Source: JASHVB01 sp049522565 (GTDB lineage Bacteria; Pseudomonadota; Alphaproteobacteria; Acetobacterales; Acetobacteraceae). From it: a DNA stretch of 5,916 nucleotides. The translations under genes were made by a program, and so were the position numbers. The notes beneath the pieces are model-generated. The model saw only the letters and a program-made list of their open reading frames with translations, had not been told where the DNA came from and ran no database searches. Location of the stretch: the NCBI GenBank assembly GCA_049522565.1, contig JBEKNT010000424.1, positions 1 to 5,916 of the forward strand, read 5' to 3'. Positions 1 through 5,294 of this stretch are shown here, in pieces; positions within the stretch are counted from its first letter, which is position 1, and each line of letters opens with the position of its first letter.

Positions 1-738
1 CGCATCCTGGTCGAGCAATTCGCCGCGGCCGATATTCACCAGGCCGGCGCCGGGCGGCAGCAACGACAAGCGCCGCCGGTCCATGATGCCGCGTGTCGCC
101 GCGGTCAACGGACAGGCGAGCACCAGGTAGTCCGTGCGCGGCAGCACGTCGTCCAGCCGGTCGGTGCCGATCACCTCGGCGCAATCGGGATGCGGCGCGG
201 GATGCGCCCGTACGCCGGTGACATGCATGCCGAACCGCGCCGCGTGCGAGGCGATTGCGCCGCCCAGCGTGCCGAGGCCAAGCACGGTCAGGCGCTTGCC
301 GCCAAGCACCGTGCCCCACAGTTTCTGCCACCGTCCGGCGCGTTGGTGCGTCACCATCTCCGGCACGCGATTGGCCAGCATGAGCACGGCCATGATGCCG
401 AACTCGCCCGACTTCACCGCATGCGTGCCGCGATTGTTCAACAGCACCACGCCTTGCGGCAGCCAGTCGAACGGCGCCAGCCTGTCGAGGCCGGCATTGG
501 TGACGAACAGCAGTTTCAGGTGCGGGGCAGCGCAGGGGAAGTGGGCGCGCACGACGCTCACGTCGCATACCAACGCCTCAGCGTCGCGCATCGCCGCGGC
601 GAAGTCGGTGTCGTTGTCGCCGATGCTGACCGTGTGGCCGCGGCCGATGTCCGGTGCGCGTGCAACGGCGTCGTCCCACATCGCCGGCGAGAACTCGAAC
701 AGCGGGTCGTTATTGGGGTTCTGGATGTGGATGCGCAT
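1..738 (-). CDS. D-2-hydroxyacid dehydrogenase, GhrA-like, partial (C-terminus beyond left edge)
   Basis: This is an NAD(P)-dependent oxidoreductase of the D-isomer-specific 2-hydroxyacid dehydrogenase family, which interconverts 2-keto acids (glyoxylate, hydroxypyruvate and similar) and D-2-hydroxy acids in the cytoplasm. The reading frame is open from an ATG at 738 to the window edge, giving 246 of the roughly 310 residues usual for the family. The nucleotide-binding fingerprint GLGTLG is at residues 154-159, followed by AARFGMHVTGVR. Arg177 stands where NAD-preferring members have Asp, so NADPH use is inferred. NIGRGELLD (235-243) holds the substrate-binding Arg238; the partner Glu and His would lie off the window. 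An AGGA at 746-749 lies 7 bases before the ATG and supports this start. The gene is 152 bases downstream of the minus-strand cassette but has the high GC of the other core genes. Family assignment is firm; the substrate is not. Confidence 0.9.
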   Translation of the reverse strand, partial: MRIHIQNPNNDPLFEFSPAMWDDAVARAPDIGRGHTVSIGDNDTDFAAAMRDAEALVCDVSVVRAHFPCAAPHLKLLFVTNAGLDRLAPFDWLPQGVVLLNNRGTHAVKSGEFGIMAVLMLANRVPEMVTHQRAGRWQKLWGTVLGGKRLTVLGLGTLGGAIASHAARFGMHVTGVRAHPAPHPDCAEVIGTDRLDDVLPRTDYLVLACPLTAATRGIMDRRRLSLLPPGAGLVNIGRGELLDQDA

Positions 739-890
739 GGCGCAATCCTGCCACGGCGTCGCGATGCGCGGTAGGCTCCGGCGCAACGTCGGACACCGGC
801 GCAACGCAGGATCAGGGTGACCGGTGGACGGGGTGTCGGCGCCGCCGATGATCGCGGTTTGCAGCCCGGAACGTCAGCGTCGCACCACGA
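739..890. other. Intergenic spacer with a short direct repeat
   Basis: This 152-base gap separates the end of the cassette from the start of the dehydrogenase gene, both on the minus strand. It must hold either a terminator for the cassette and a promoter for the dehydrogenase, or simple read-through. I see no hairpin followed by a T-run. There is a weak 5-bp hairpin (TCGGC/GCCGA, 836-848) and an 11-base direct repeat CCGGCGCAACG at 778-788 and 796-806 (period 18). No small gene is convincing here. Confidence 0.5.
778..806. repeat. 11-base direct repeat, two copies, period 18
   Basis: CCGGCGCAACG occurs at 778-788 and again at 796-806, about 40-70 bases upstream of the dehydrogenase start on the minus strand. 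The position suits a regulator-binding site, and the 18-base period is close to two helical turns, but two copies of a GC-rich 11-mer could also be a chance duplication. Confidence 0.4.
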
Positions 891-1772
891 CTAATTACCA
901 AGCGTCGTGAAGTCGATGGAAAAGGTCCGCAGCCAGTCAGTGGGGCTCTCAGGATTGACCTGCGGAGGTGCGGCCATGCCCGTCTCCGCGAGCATGTAGT
1001 AGGGCTTGACCATGACGTGCAGATCGATTGTATCGACGAGGCCGGCGTCGTCGATGTTCATCCACACGGCCTGACCGGGCAAAGGGAGGTTCGACAGGGC
1101 CAGCGCCGGCAGGCCGATGAGGTCGCCATAGTAATTCGTGTAGGTACTACCCGACACATAGGGCGTGCCGTCTGCCATCTGCTTCATTTCGAGCTTGTGG
1201 TGCAGCAAGTTGGCCGACGAGTGCTGGGTGAAAAGGAAATCCGTGGTGACGTGGGTATGGCTGGAACTGAAACCATGACCCGCGCCGATATTGCCGACGC
1301 CAGACGGCCCAAAGGCCCCGATGGATGCATCGGTGTTGTAGCTGATCGAACTGGTTACTGAACCGGATTGGTTCGGTCCATCCGGACTCTCGGACTGGAT
1401 CGCCCAGGACGGGTGCGCCTTGGTTGGATCCGGTGTACCGCCCGGGGCCTGAAGCCAGATGAAATACGTCACCGTGTCGATGTAGTAACCCTTGGTATAT
1501 TCGTCGTCATAATACCCGTACCGGTTGGTCGGGTCGTACAGGTCGTGGTCGGGGCTGACATTGCTGGAGGCCAGGTCGAAGTGAACGAAACGCTTGTGCA
1601 CCTTGGGCTGGGTTGACGTCGTGGTGAAGTCGTCGCTGCTGATCGACAGCGTCGGAACCAGCCGGCCGGTGAGCGTCTGACTGACAACACGGCGTGCAAT
1701 GACCGTTTGCTTGGTAATCTGGGTCGAGAAGGGCGTCGCGGTCGCCACGAGCGGGACGATCTTGATTCCCAT
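891..1772 (-). CDS. Hypothetical beta-rich protein, possible beta-barrel pore-forming toxin-like protein
   Basis: I do not recognise this 293-aa protein by name. It is rich in Ser, Thr, Gly, Tyr and beta-favouring residues, and has no signal peptide, transmembrane helix or enzyme motif. Residues 79-104 are crowded with aromatics (Tyr79, 85, 87, 88, 92, 96, 97, 103, Phe104). Residues 136-180 are Ser/Gly/Thr-rich, and the first half (about 138-153) alternates polar and less polar residues (Val139, Ser141, Ile143, Tyr145, then Ala149, Ile151, Ala153). A Gly-Pro-Ser-Gly turn (155-158) follows, then a second strand ending in HTHVTTDF. This is the layout of the membrane-inserting stem of leukocidin- or aerolysin-type toxins. 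The C-terminal part (203-293) again looks all-beta, with no stem-like segment. The start is well supported: GGGGAG (1781-1786) sits 8 bases before the ATG, which lies only 3 bases after the stop of the partner gene. Sampled GC is about 55-57 percent. The gene is real with high confidence; the toxin idea is an inference, and a phage or other structural beta protein is an alternative. Confidence 0.75.
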   Translation of the reverse strand: MGIKIVPLVATATPFSTQITKQTVIARRVVSQTLTGRLVPTLSISSDDFTTTSTQPKVHKRFVHFDLASSNVSPDHDLYDPTNRYGYYDDEYTKGYYIDTVTYFIWLQAPGGTPDPTKAHPSWAIQSESPDGPNQSGSVTSSISYNTDASIGAFGPSGVGNIGAGHGFSSSHTHVTTDFLFTQHSSANLLHHKLEMKQMADGTPYVSGSTYTNYYGDLIGLPALALSNLPLPGQAVWMNIDDAGLVDTIDLHVMVKPYYMLAETGMAAPPQVNPESPTDWLRTFSIDFTTLGN

Positions 1773-1775
1773 GGT

Positions 1776-2426
1776 TTATACTCCCCGATCCGGAAAGATC
1801 TCGGGCGGCACGACGCCATATTCCGAGGCGGCGTCGGTGGGCGTCAGCGGCGCCTCGTCCGGCACCGCACTGACCGGCACGCCCGCCAGCGTAGCGGCAT
1901 CCGCGACGACGTCGTCGGCGAGAGTGTCACGCGGCTCGAGGAAATCGTAGCCGCTGACGGGCGGTGGCAGCCGAAGGTAGACGCTGTCCGCGATGCGAAC
2001 GGAGGAAGGCGCCGACGTGTACTCGCTTTTGACGACGCTGACCGCAGTCTCCAGCGAATCACAACAATTTTCGATGGCATTGATGGGGTTGACGGACTGA
2101 TCCAGCACCATGCTGCATTCGTCCTTCAGATAACTGGCGACACCCGTGATGAGCGTGTCCAGCTTGATCTTGTTTGCCGGGAGGTTCTTCCGATTGCTCA
2201 ACTTCCGCATCTCCGTGACCAGGGCACGGATAGCCACCATGGCCTCGAGCTCGTCCTGCGTTATCGGGCGTGTCGGTACGTCGGAACCAACGGCCTCGAA
2301 AAACCGCACGCAGCCCGGCGTCTGCCAATCGCCGTCGCACCACCTGCTCAAATACTGCGACCACGCGACCACGACATCACAGAACCCTTGTGAGAGGTCA
2401 TACGGATGGATAACAAGGTCGGCCAT
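1776..2426 (-). CDS. Hypothetical protein, first gene of a two-gene cassette
   Basis: This 216-aa protein matches no family I can name. Residues 1-35 contain a Trp-rich segment (Trp22, Trp29, Trp34). Residues about 57-135 look helical, with a basic stretch around Arg74-Lys88. Residues 138-216 are Pro/Asp/Ala-rich, acidic and probably extended (PPP at 154-156, TPTDAA at 195-200). There are six cysteines (16, 30, 39, 104, 121, 122), no CxxC motif, no signal peptide and no membrane helix, so it is probably soluble and cytoplasmic at synthesis. AAGGAG (2435-2440) is 8 bases before the ATG. The stop codon is 3 bases before the next gene, whose Shine-Dalgarno lies inside the last codons of this one, so the two are almost certainly co-transcribed and probably translationally coupled. 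A role as partner, chaperone or second component of the 293-aa protein is inferred from this linkage alone. Confidence 0.72.
   Translation of the reverse strand: MADLVIHPYDLSQGFCDVVVAWSQYLSRWCDGDWQTPGCVRFFEAVGSDVPTRPITQDELEAMVAIRALVTEMRKLSNRKNLPANKIKLDTLITGVASYLKDECSMVLDQSVNPINAIENCCDSLETAVSVVKSEYTSAPSSVRIADSVYLRLPPPVSGYDFLEPRDTLADDVVADAATLAGVPVSAVPDEAPLTPTDAASEYGVVPPEIFPDRGV
1781..1786 (-). promoter_or_regulatory. Shine-Dalgarno of the 293-aa gene, embedded in the upstream gene
   Basis: Read on the minus strand this is GGGGAG, 8 bases before the ATG at 1772. It overlaps the last codons of the 216-aa gene, whose TAA is at 1778-1776. The arrangement fixes the start of the second gene and suggests that its translation depends on ribosomes finishing the first. 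Confidence 0.75.
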
Positions 2427-2585
2427 GATCCGCGCTCCTTGGCTGCGTGCATTCCACCTTGCGGCGTCGGGAGAAGTAACGCTAATCTCCGACCGGGAAT
2501 ATCAGGCACCTGCGCGCGCTAAAAGTCCATGCCAAAACGATTGTTGCGCGGTGCCCAGCCACAGGTCGGTTCGATCTGCGCGCCG
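2427..2585. promoter_or_regulatory. Divergent intergenic region between the cassette and the pseudouridine synthase gene
   Basis: The 216-aa gene leaves leftwards from 2426 and the pseudouridine synthase leaves rightwards from 2586 (or 2529), so promoters for both should lie here. The strong minus-strand Shine-Dalgarno AAGGAG is at 2435-2440. The A/T-richer stretch around 2475-2530 is the likeliest promoter zone, but I could not pick out a convincing -35/-10 pair on either strand. GC content shifts from the lower cassette level to the high core level across this region. Confidence 0.4.
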
Positions 2586-3224
2586 ATGCCGCCCATCCTG
2601 TTCCGTGACGACCGCTTCGTCGTGCTGGACAAGCCGCCCGGTCTGCCGGTGCATTCCGGCCCGCGCGGCGGCCCCAGCGTGGAGGACTGGTTCCCGCTGC
2701 TGTCGCGCCGCAAGGACGGGCCGTGGCTGGCGCACCGGCTGGATGCCGACACCTCCGGCTGCCTGGTCGTCGCGCTGCGCCGCGCGGCCCTGATCGCGGC
2801 GCAGGCGGAATTTGCCGCCGGCCGTGCGCGCAAGACCTACTGGGCGGTGGTGCGCGGCGTACCGCAAACGTCGTCCGGCACGATCGACGCAGCGTTGCGC
2901 CGGCACAGCAGCAAGTCCGGCTGGCGCATGGTCAGCGATGCGTCCGGCCAACGCGCGGTGACCGACTGGCGCTTGCGCGGCCAGGCCGGTGACATCGCCT
3001 GGTTGGAACTCCACCCCCGCACCGGCCGCACCCACCAGGTGCGGGTGCACTGCGCATCGCTCGGTTGCCCCGTCCTCGGCGACCCGATCTACGGCGACGC
3101 GCAAGGTCCGCTGCAATTGCTCTCCCGCGCCATCGCCTTGCCGCTTGATCCGCCGCTGGCCGCCACCGCGCCGCCGCCGCCGCATATGCGCGACGCGCTG
3201 GCACGGTGCGGCTGGCGCGCGTGA
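2586..3224 (+). CDS. RluA-family RNA pseudouridine synthase
   Basis: This enzyme isomerises uridine to pseudouridine in rRNA or tRNA. From the ATG at 2586 it is 212 aa, which fits single-domain RluA-type enzymes lacking an S4 domain (E. coli RluA is of similar length). Motifs in order are ILFRDDRFVVLDKPPGLPVH at the N-terminus (RluA motif I), HRLDADTSG with the catalytic Asp at residue 53, ARKTYWAVVRG, and the C-terminal LHPRTGRTHQVRVH followed by LGCPVLGDPIYG. The frame also stays open to an ATG at 2529 (231 aa). I prefer 2586 because conserved family sequence begins directly after it, although neither start has a clear Shine-Dalgarno. The target uridine (23S rRNA, or tRNA as for TruC/RluA) cannot be read from sequence. 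The gene stands alone: it diverges from the cassette and is 176 bases ahead of the rubrerythrin gene. Confidence 0.9.
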   Translation: MPPILFRDDRFVVLDKPPGLPVHSGPRGGPSVEDWFPLLSRRKDGPWLAHRLDADTSGCLVVALRRAALIAAQAEFAAGRARKTYWAVVRGVPQTSSGTIDAALRRHSSKSGWRMVSDASGQRAVTDWRLRGQAGDIAWLELHPRTGRTHQVRVHCASLGCPVLGDPIYGDAQGPLQLLSRAIALPLDPPLAATAPPPPHMRDALARCGWRA

Positions 3225-3329
3225 CCAACGCGGGACAATGCACCGCTTCGATCAACGCCATCGGAAAAATCCATCATGGGGCCGCCTTTTGCCGGCTGGG
3301 CAAATGGTCTAGTCTCCGGCGCGTACGTA

Positions 3330-3366
3330 GCGAGGCCCGCACGGACCCGATCCCGGCGAGGCCCGC
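3330..3366. repeat. 11-base direct repeat upstream of rubrerythrin
   Basis: GCGAGGCCCGC is present at 3330-3340 and again at 3356-3366, a period of 26 bases, in the presumed 5' leader of the rubrerythrin gene. The copies could be operator half-sites or a chance feature of GC-rich DNA. I do not recognise the sequence as a known OxyR, Fur or IscR site. Confidence 0.45.
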
Positions 3367-3386
3367 CTGCGATCACCCGAGCCGAG

Positions 3387-3392
3387 AGGGAG
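3387..3392 (+). promoter_or_regulatory. Shine-Dalgarno that decides the rubrerythrin start
   Basis: AGGGAG lies 8 bases before the ATG at 3401. The same frame is open to an ATG at 3206 inside the preceding gene, but the extra 65 residues do not resemble rubrerythrin, while the family's N-terminus (KGSKTEENLKAAFAGE) starts directly after 3401. Confidence 0.8.
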
Positions 3393-3400
3393 AAAATACC

Positions 3401-3820
3401 ATGGCGACACTCAAGGGCAGCAAGACGGAAGAGAACCTGAAGGCGGCCTTCGCGGGCGAGTCCCAGGCGAACCGGCGTTATCTTTATTTCGCCCAGAAGG
3501 CGGACGTCGAAGGCTACAACGACGTCGCCGCGGTGTTCCGCTCCACCGCCGAGGGCGAGACGGGGCATGCGCACGGCCACCTGGAATTCCTCGAGGCGGT
3601 CGGCGATCCGGCCACCGGCCTGCCGATCGGCCCGACCGACAAGAACCTGGCCGCGGCGGTCGCCGGCGAGACGCACGAGTACACCGACATGTACCCGGGC
3701 ATGGCCCGCTCCGCCCGCGAGGAAGGCTTCGACGAGATCGCCGACTGGTTCGAGACGCTCGCCAAGGCCGAGCGTTCGCATGCCGGCCGCTTCTCGCGCG
3801 CGCTCGCCGAAATCAAGTAG
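3401..3820 (+). CDS. Rubrerythrin, rubredoxin-less (erythrin/sulerythrin type)
   Basis: This is a ferritin-like non-haem diiron protein. Rubrerythrins reduce hydrogen peroxide in the cytoplasm and protect against oxidative stress. At 139 aa it consists of the four-helix bundle only. The expected metal ligands are present: Glu20 (AGES), Glu53-x-x-His56, Glu90-x-x-Glu93 (GETHE) and Glu124-x-x-His127 (ERSH). Classical rubrerythrins of about 190 aa carry a C-terminal rubredoxin domain with two CxxC motifs. Here the protein ends at AEIK and contains no cysteine at all, so electrons must come from another protein. The gene leads a same-strand row with an iron-sulfur protein gene (125 bases downstream) and a DUF3501 gene, which makes the iron-sulfur protein a plausible electron source. 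Family and ligand assignment are firm; the electron donor is inferred. Confidence 0.93.
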   Translation: MATLKGSKTEENLKAAFAGESQANRRYLYFAQKADVEGYNDVAAVFRSTAEGETGHAHGHLEFLEAVGDPATGLPIGPTDKNLAAAVAGETHEYTDMYPGMARSAREEGFDEIADWFETLAKAERSHAGRFSRALAEIK

Positions 3821-3945
3821 GCGTCCGCACGGAGTGAACGCAAAGGGGCAGGCAGCGACACAACGGTGCCTGCGCCCTCGAATAGGATGACCGGACCCGG
3901 GCCTGACCCGGAGAGTCCGGCCATCCGCACATAGGGGACAAGGCG
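3821..3945 (+). promoter_or_regulatory. Hairpin-rich spacer between rubrerythrin and the iron-sulfur protein gene
   Basis: Two potential hairpins lie in this 125-base gap. The first (3846-3877) pairs GGGC-AGGCA with TGCCT-GCCC around a 12-base loop with a 2-base bulge. The second (3891-3920) is stronger. Neither is followed by a T-run. They may partially terminate or process the transcript so that rubrerythrin mRNA exceeds the downstream part, or they may flank a second promoter. AGGGGA (3933-3938) is 7 bases before the ATG at 3946. Confidence 0.4.
3891..3920 (+). terminator. GC-rich hairpin, possible attenuator, partial terminator or mRNA processing site
   Basis: The outer stem CCGGAC (3891-3896) pairs with GTCCGG (3915-3920). 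The inner stem CCGGG (3897-3901) pairs with CCCGG (3907-3911) around the loop CCTGA, with a 3-base bulge AGA on the right arm. That makes 11 GC-dominated base pairs only 25 bases ahead of the next start codon. There is no T-run, so classical intrinsic termination is doubtful. Stabilisation of the upstream mRNA or attenuation are alternatives. Confidence 0.4.
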
Positions 3946-5283
3946 ATGCGAGAAGGCAGCCTGGAGGCGCCGACGCGCCATCCGATCGCCTGGCAGGATG
4001 CGGCGTTTTACGACCCTGCGGCGATCGATGCCGAACTGCGGCGGGTGTTCGATATCTGCCACACCTGCCGCCGCTGCTTCAACCTTTGCGATTCGTTTCC
4101 GCGGCTGTTCGACCTGATCGACGCATCGAAGACCGGCGAACTCGACGCGGTGAGCAGTACCGATCTGAAGCCCGTCGTGGATGCGTGCACGCTGTGCGAC
4201 ATGTGCTTCATGACGAAGTGCCCGTATGTGCCGCCGCACGAGTTCAACCTCGATTTTCCGCATCTGATGCTGCGCTATCGGGCGATGGAGGCGAAGCAGG
4301 GCAAGTTAAGTTTCGCCGACCGGCAGCTTGCGGCGACCGACCGCAACGGCAAGCTGGCGACGATGGTGGCGCCGCTGGCGAACTGGGCGACGGATCGCAG
4401 CAACCACACCATGCGCTCGTTGCTGGCGAAGGCGGCCGGACTGGATCCGGATGCCGCCTTGCCGAAATACCAATCGAAGCCGCTGACCTCGGCGGCGAAG
4501 CAGGCACCCGAGGTGAACCGCGATGCGCCGGCGTTCGGCCGCAAGGCGGTGCTGTACGCCACCTGCTTCGGCAACTACAATGAAACCGCGGTTGGCATCG
4601 CCACGCGCGCCGTGCTGGCGCGCAACGGCGTGGCAACCGAAGTGGTGTATCCGCGCTGTTGCGGCATGCCCCTGCTCGAGCAAGGGCGGGTGGCCGAGGT
4701 GGCGGACAATGCCCGCACCGTGGCGGCGGCGATGCAGGACTGGATCGCCAAGGGCTACGACATCGTCGCCCTGGTGCCGTCCTGCGCGCTGATGCTGAAA
4801 TTCGAATGGCCGCTGCTGCTGCCGGACGACGCGCAGGTGAAGACCTTGGCGACGGCGACCTACGACATCAGCGAATACGTGGTGGACATTGCGAAGAAGG
4901 AAGGCCTGGCGCCGGGGATGCAGCCGGTGCCCGGCGGCGTGACGTTGCACATGGCCTGCCACGCGCGGGCGCAGAACATGGGGCAGAAAGCGGCGGAAAT
5001 GCTGCGGCTGCTGCCCGAACCGGACGTGGCGGTGGTCGAGCGGTGCTCCGGGCATGGCGGTTCCTGGGGATTCAAGCAGGAGTTTTTCGATGTCGCGCTG
5101 AAGGTCGGGCGTCCCGCCGCGCGGCAGATGAACGACGCCGGCAAGGCGTTCATCACGTCGGAGTGCCCGCTCGCCGGCATGCATCTGGCGCAGGGCATCG
5201 AAAAGCTTGGCGGCGACGGTCCGCAACCCCAGTTGGTGACCCATCCGATCCAGTTGCTTGCGCGGGCCTACGGCCTGGCGTGA
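3946..5283 (+). CDS. Heterodisulfide reductase-related iron-sulfur protein (two [4Fe-4S] motifs plus CCG domains)
   Basis: This 445-aa protein belongs to the GlpC/GlcF/HdrD-like group of soluble electron-transfer proteins. The ferredoxin-type part has Cys38, 41, 44 and 48 (CHTCRRCFNLC) and Cys81, 84, 87 and 92 (CTLCDMCFMTKCPYVPPHEF), enough for two [4Fe-4S] clusters; the second motif has four rather than three residues before its last Cys. Two CCG-type repeats follow: Cys207...Cys238-Cys239-Gly...Cys280, and Cys338...Cys367-Ser-Gly-His-Gly-Gly...Cys407. In the second, Ser replaces the second Cys of CCG. No FAD domain, transmembrane helix or signal peptide is visible, so it is probably a cytoplasmic carrier subunit. 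It does not look like a complete glycerol-3-phosphate or glycolate dehydrogenase component, because no such partner genes are present. The neighbours are rubrerythrin upstream and DUF3501 11 bases downstream. Electron supply to the rubrerythrin is inferred. Confidence 0.9.
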   Translation: MREGSLEAPTRHPIAWQDAAFYDPAAIDAELRRVFDICHTCRRCFNLCDSFPRLFDLIDASKTGELDAVSSTDLKPVVDACTLCDMCFMTKCPYVPPHEFNLDFPHLMLRYRAMEAKQGKLSFADRQLAATDRNGKLATMVAPLANWATDRSNHTMRSLLAKAAGLDPDAALPKYQSKPLTSAAKQAPEVNRDAPAFGRKAVLYATCFGNYNETAVGIATRAVLARNGVATEVVYPRCCGMPLLEQGRVAEVADNARTVAAAMQDWIAKGYDIVALVPSCALMLKFEWPLLLPDDAQVKTLATATYDISEYVVDIAKKEGLAPGMQPVPGGVTLHMACHARAQNMGQKAAEMLRLLPEPDVAVVERCSGHGGSWGFKQEFFDVALKVGRPAARQMNDAGKAFITSECPLAGMHLAQGIEKLGGDGPQPQLVTHPIQLLARAYGLA

Positions 5284-5294
5284 AGGAGACACCG

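Larger units (their letters stand above)
3225..3400 (+). promoter_or_regulatory. Leader region upstream of the rubrerythrin gene
   Basis: This 176-base gap should contain the promoter of the rubrerythrin gene. A weak candidate is TTGCCG (3289-3294) and TAGTCT (3310-3315) with a short 15-base spacer. Downstream of it an 11-base direct repeat GCGAGGCCCGC occurs at 3330-3340 and 3356-3366. The Shine-Dalgarno AGGGAG is at 3387-3392. A 5-bp hairpin CGCGT/ACGCG overlaps the stop codon of the preceding gene, but no T-run follows it, so it is not a standard terminator. Confidence 0.35.

Noticed and set aside
134..820. Long plus-strand open frames over the dehydrogenase (also 190-774)
   Set aside because: They are Arg/Ser/Ala-rich antisense shadows; the minus-strand frame has clear dehydrogenase motifs over the same bases.
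1707..2393. Plus-strand 228-aa frame opposite the 216-aa gene
   Set aside because: Its translation is Arg/Asp/His-rich without recognisable structure and has no good ribosome binding site. The minus-strand gene has a strong Shine-Dalgarno and is coupled to the next gene.
843..2588. CGCCGATG at 843-850 and 2581-2588 as possible insertion-site duplication around the cassette
   Set aside because: Eight bases of GC-rich sequence can match by chance over this distance, and the second copy lies within the open pseudouridine synthase reading frame.
3206..3400. N-terminal extension of rubrerythrin from the ATG at 3206
   Set aside because: The extra 65 residues overlap the previous gene and do not resemble rubrerythrin; the ATG at 3401 has a good Shine-Dalgarno and matches the family start.
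3514..4263. Minus-strand 249-aa frame spanning the rubrerythrin end and the iron-sulfur gene start
   Set aside because: It crosses two well-supported genes and a hairpin-rich spacer and shows no family features.
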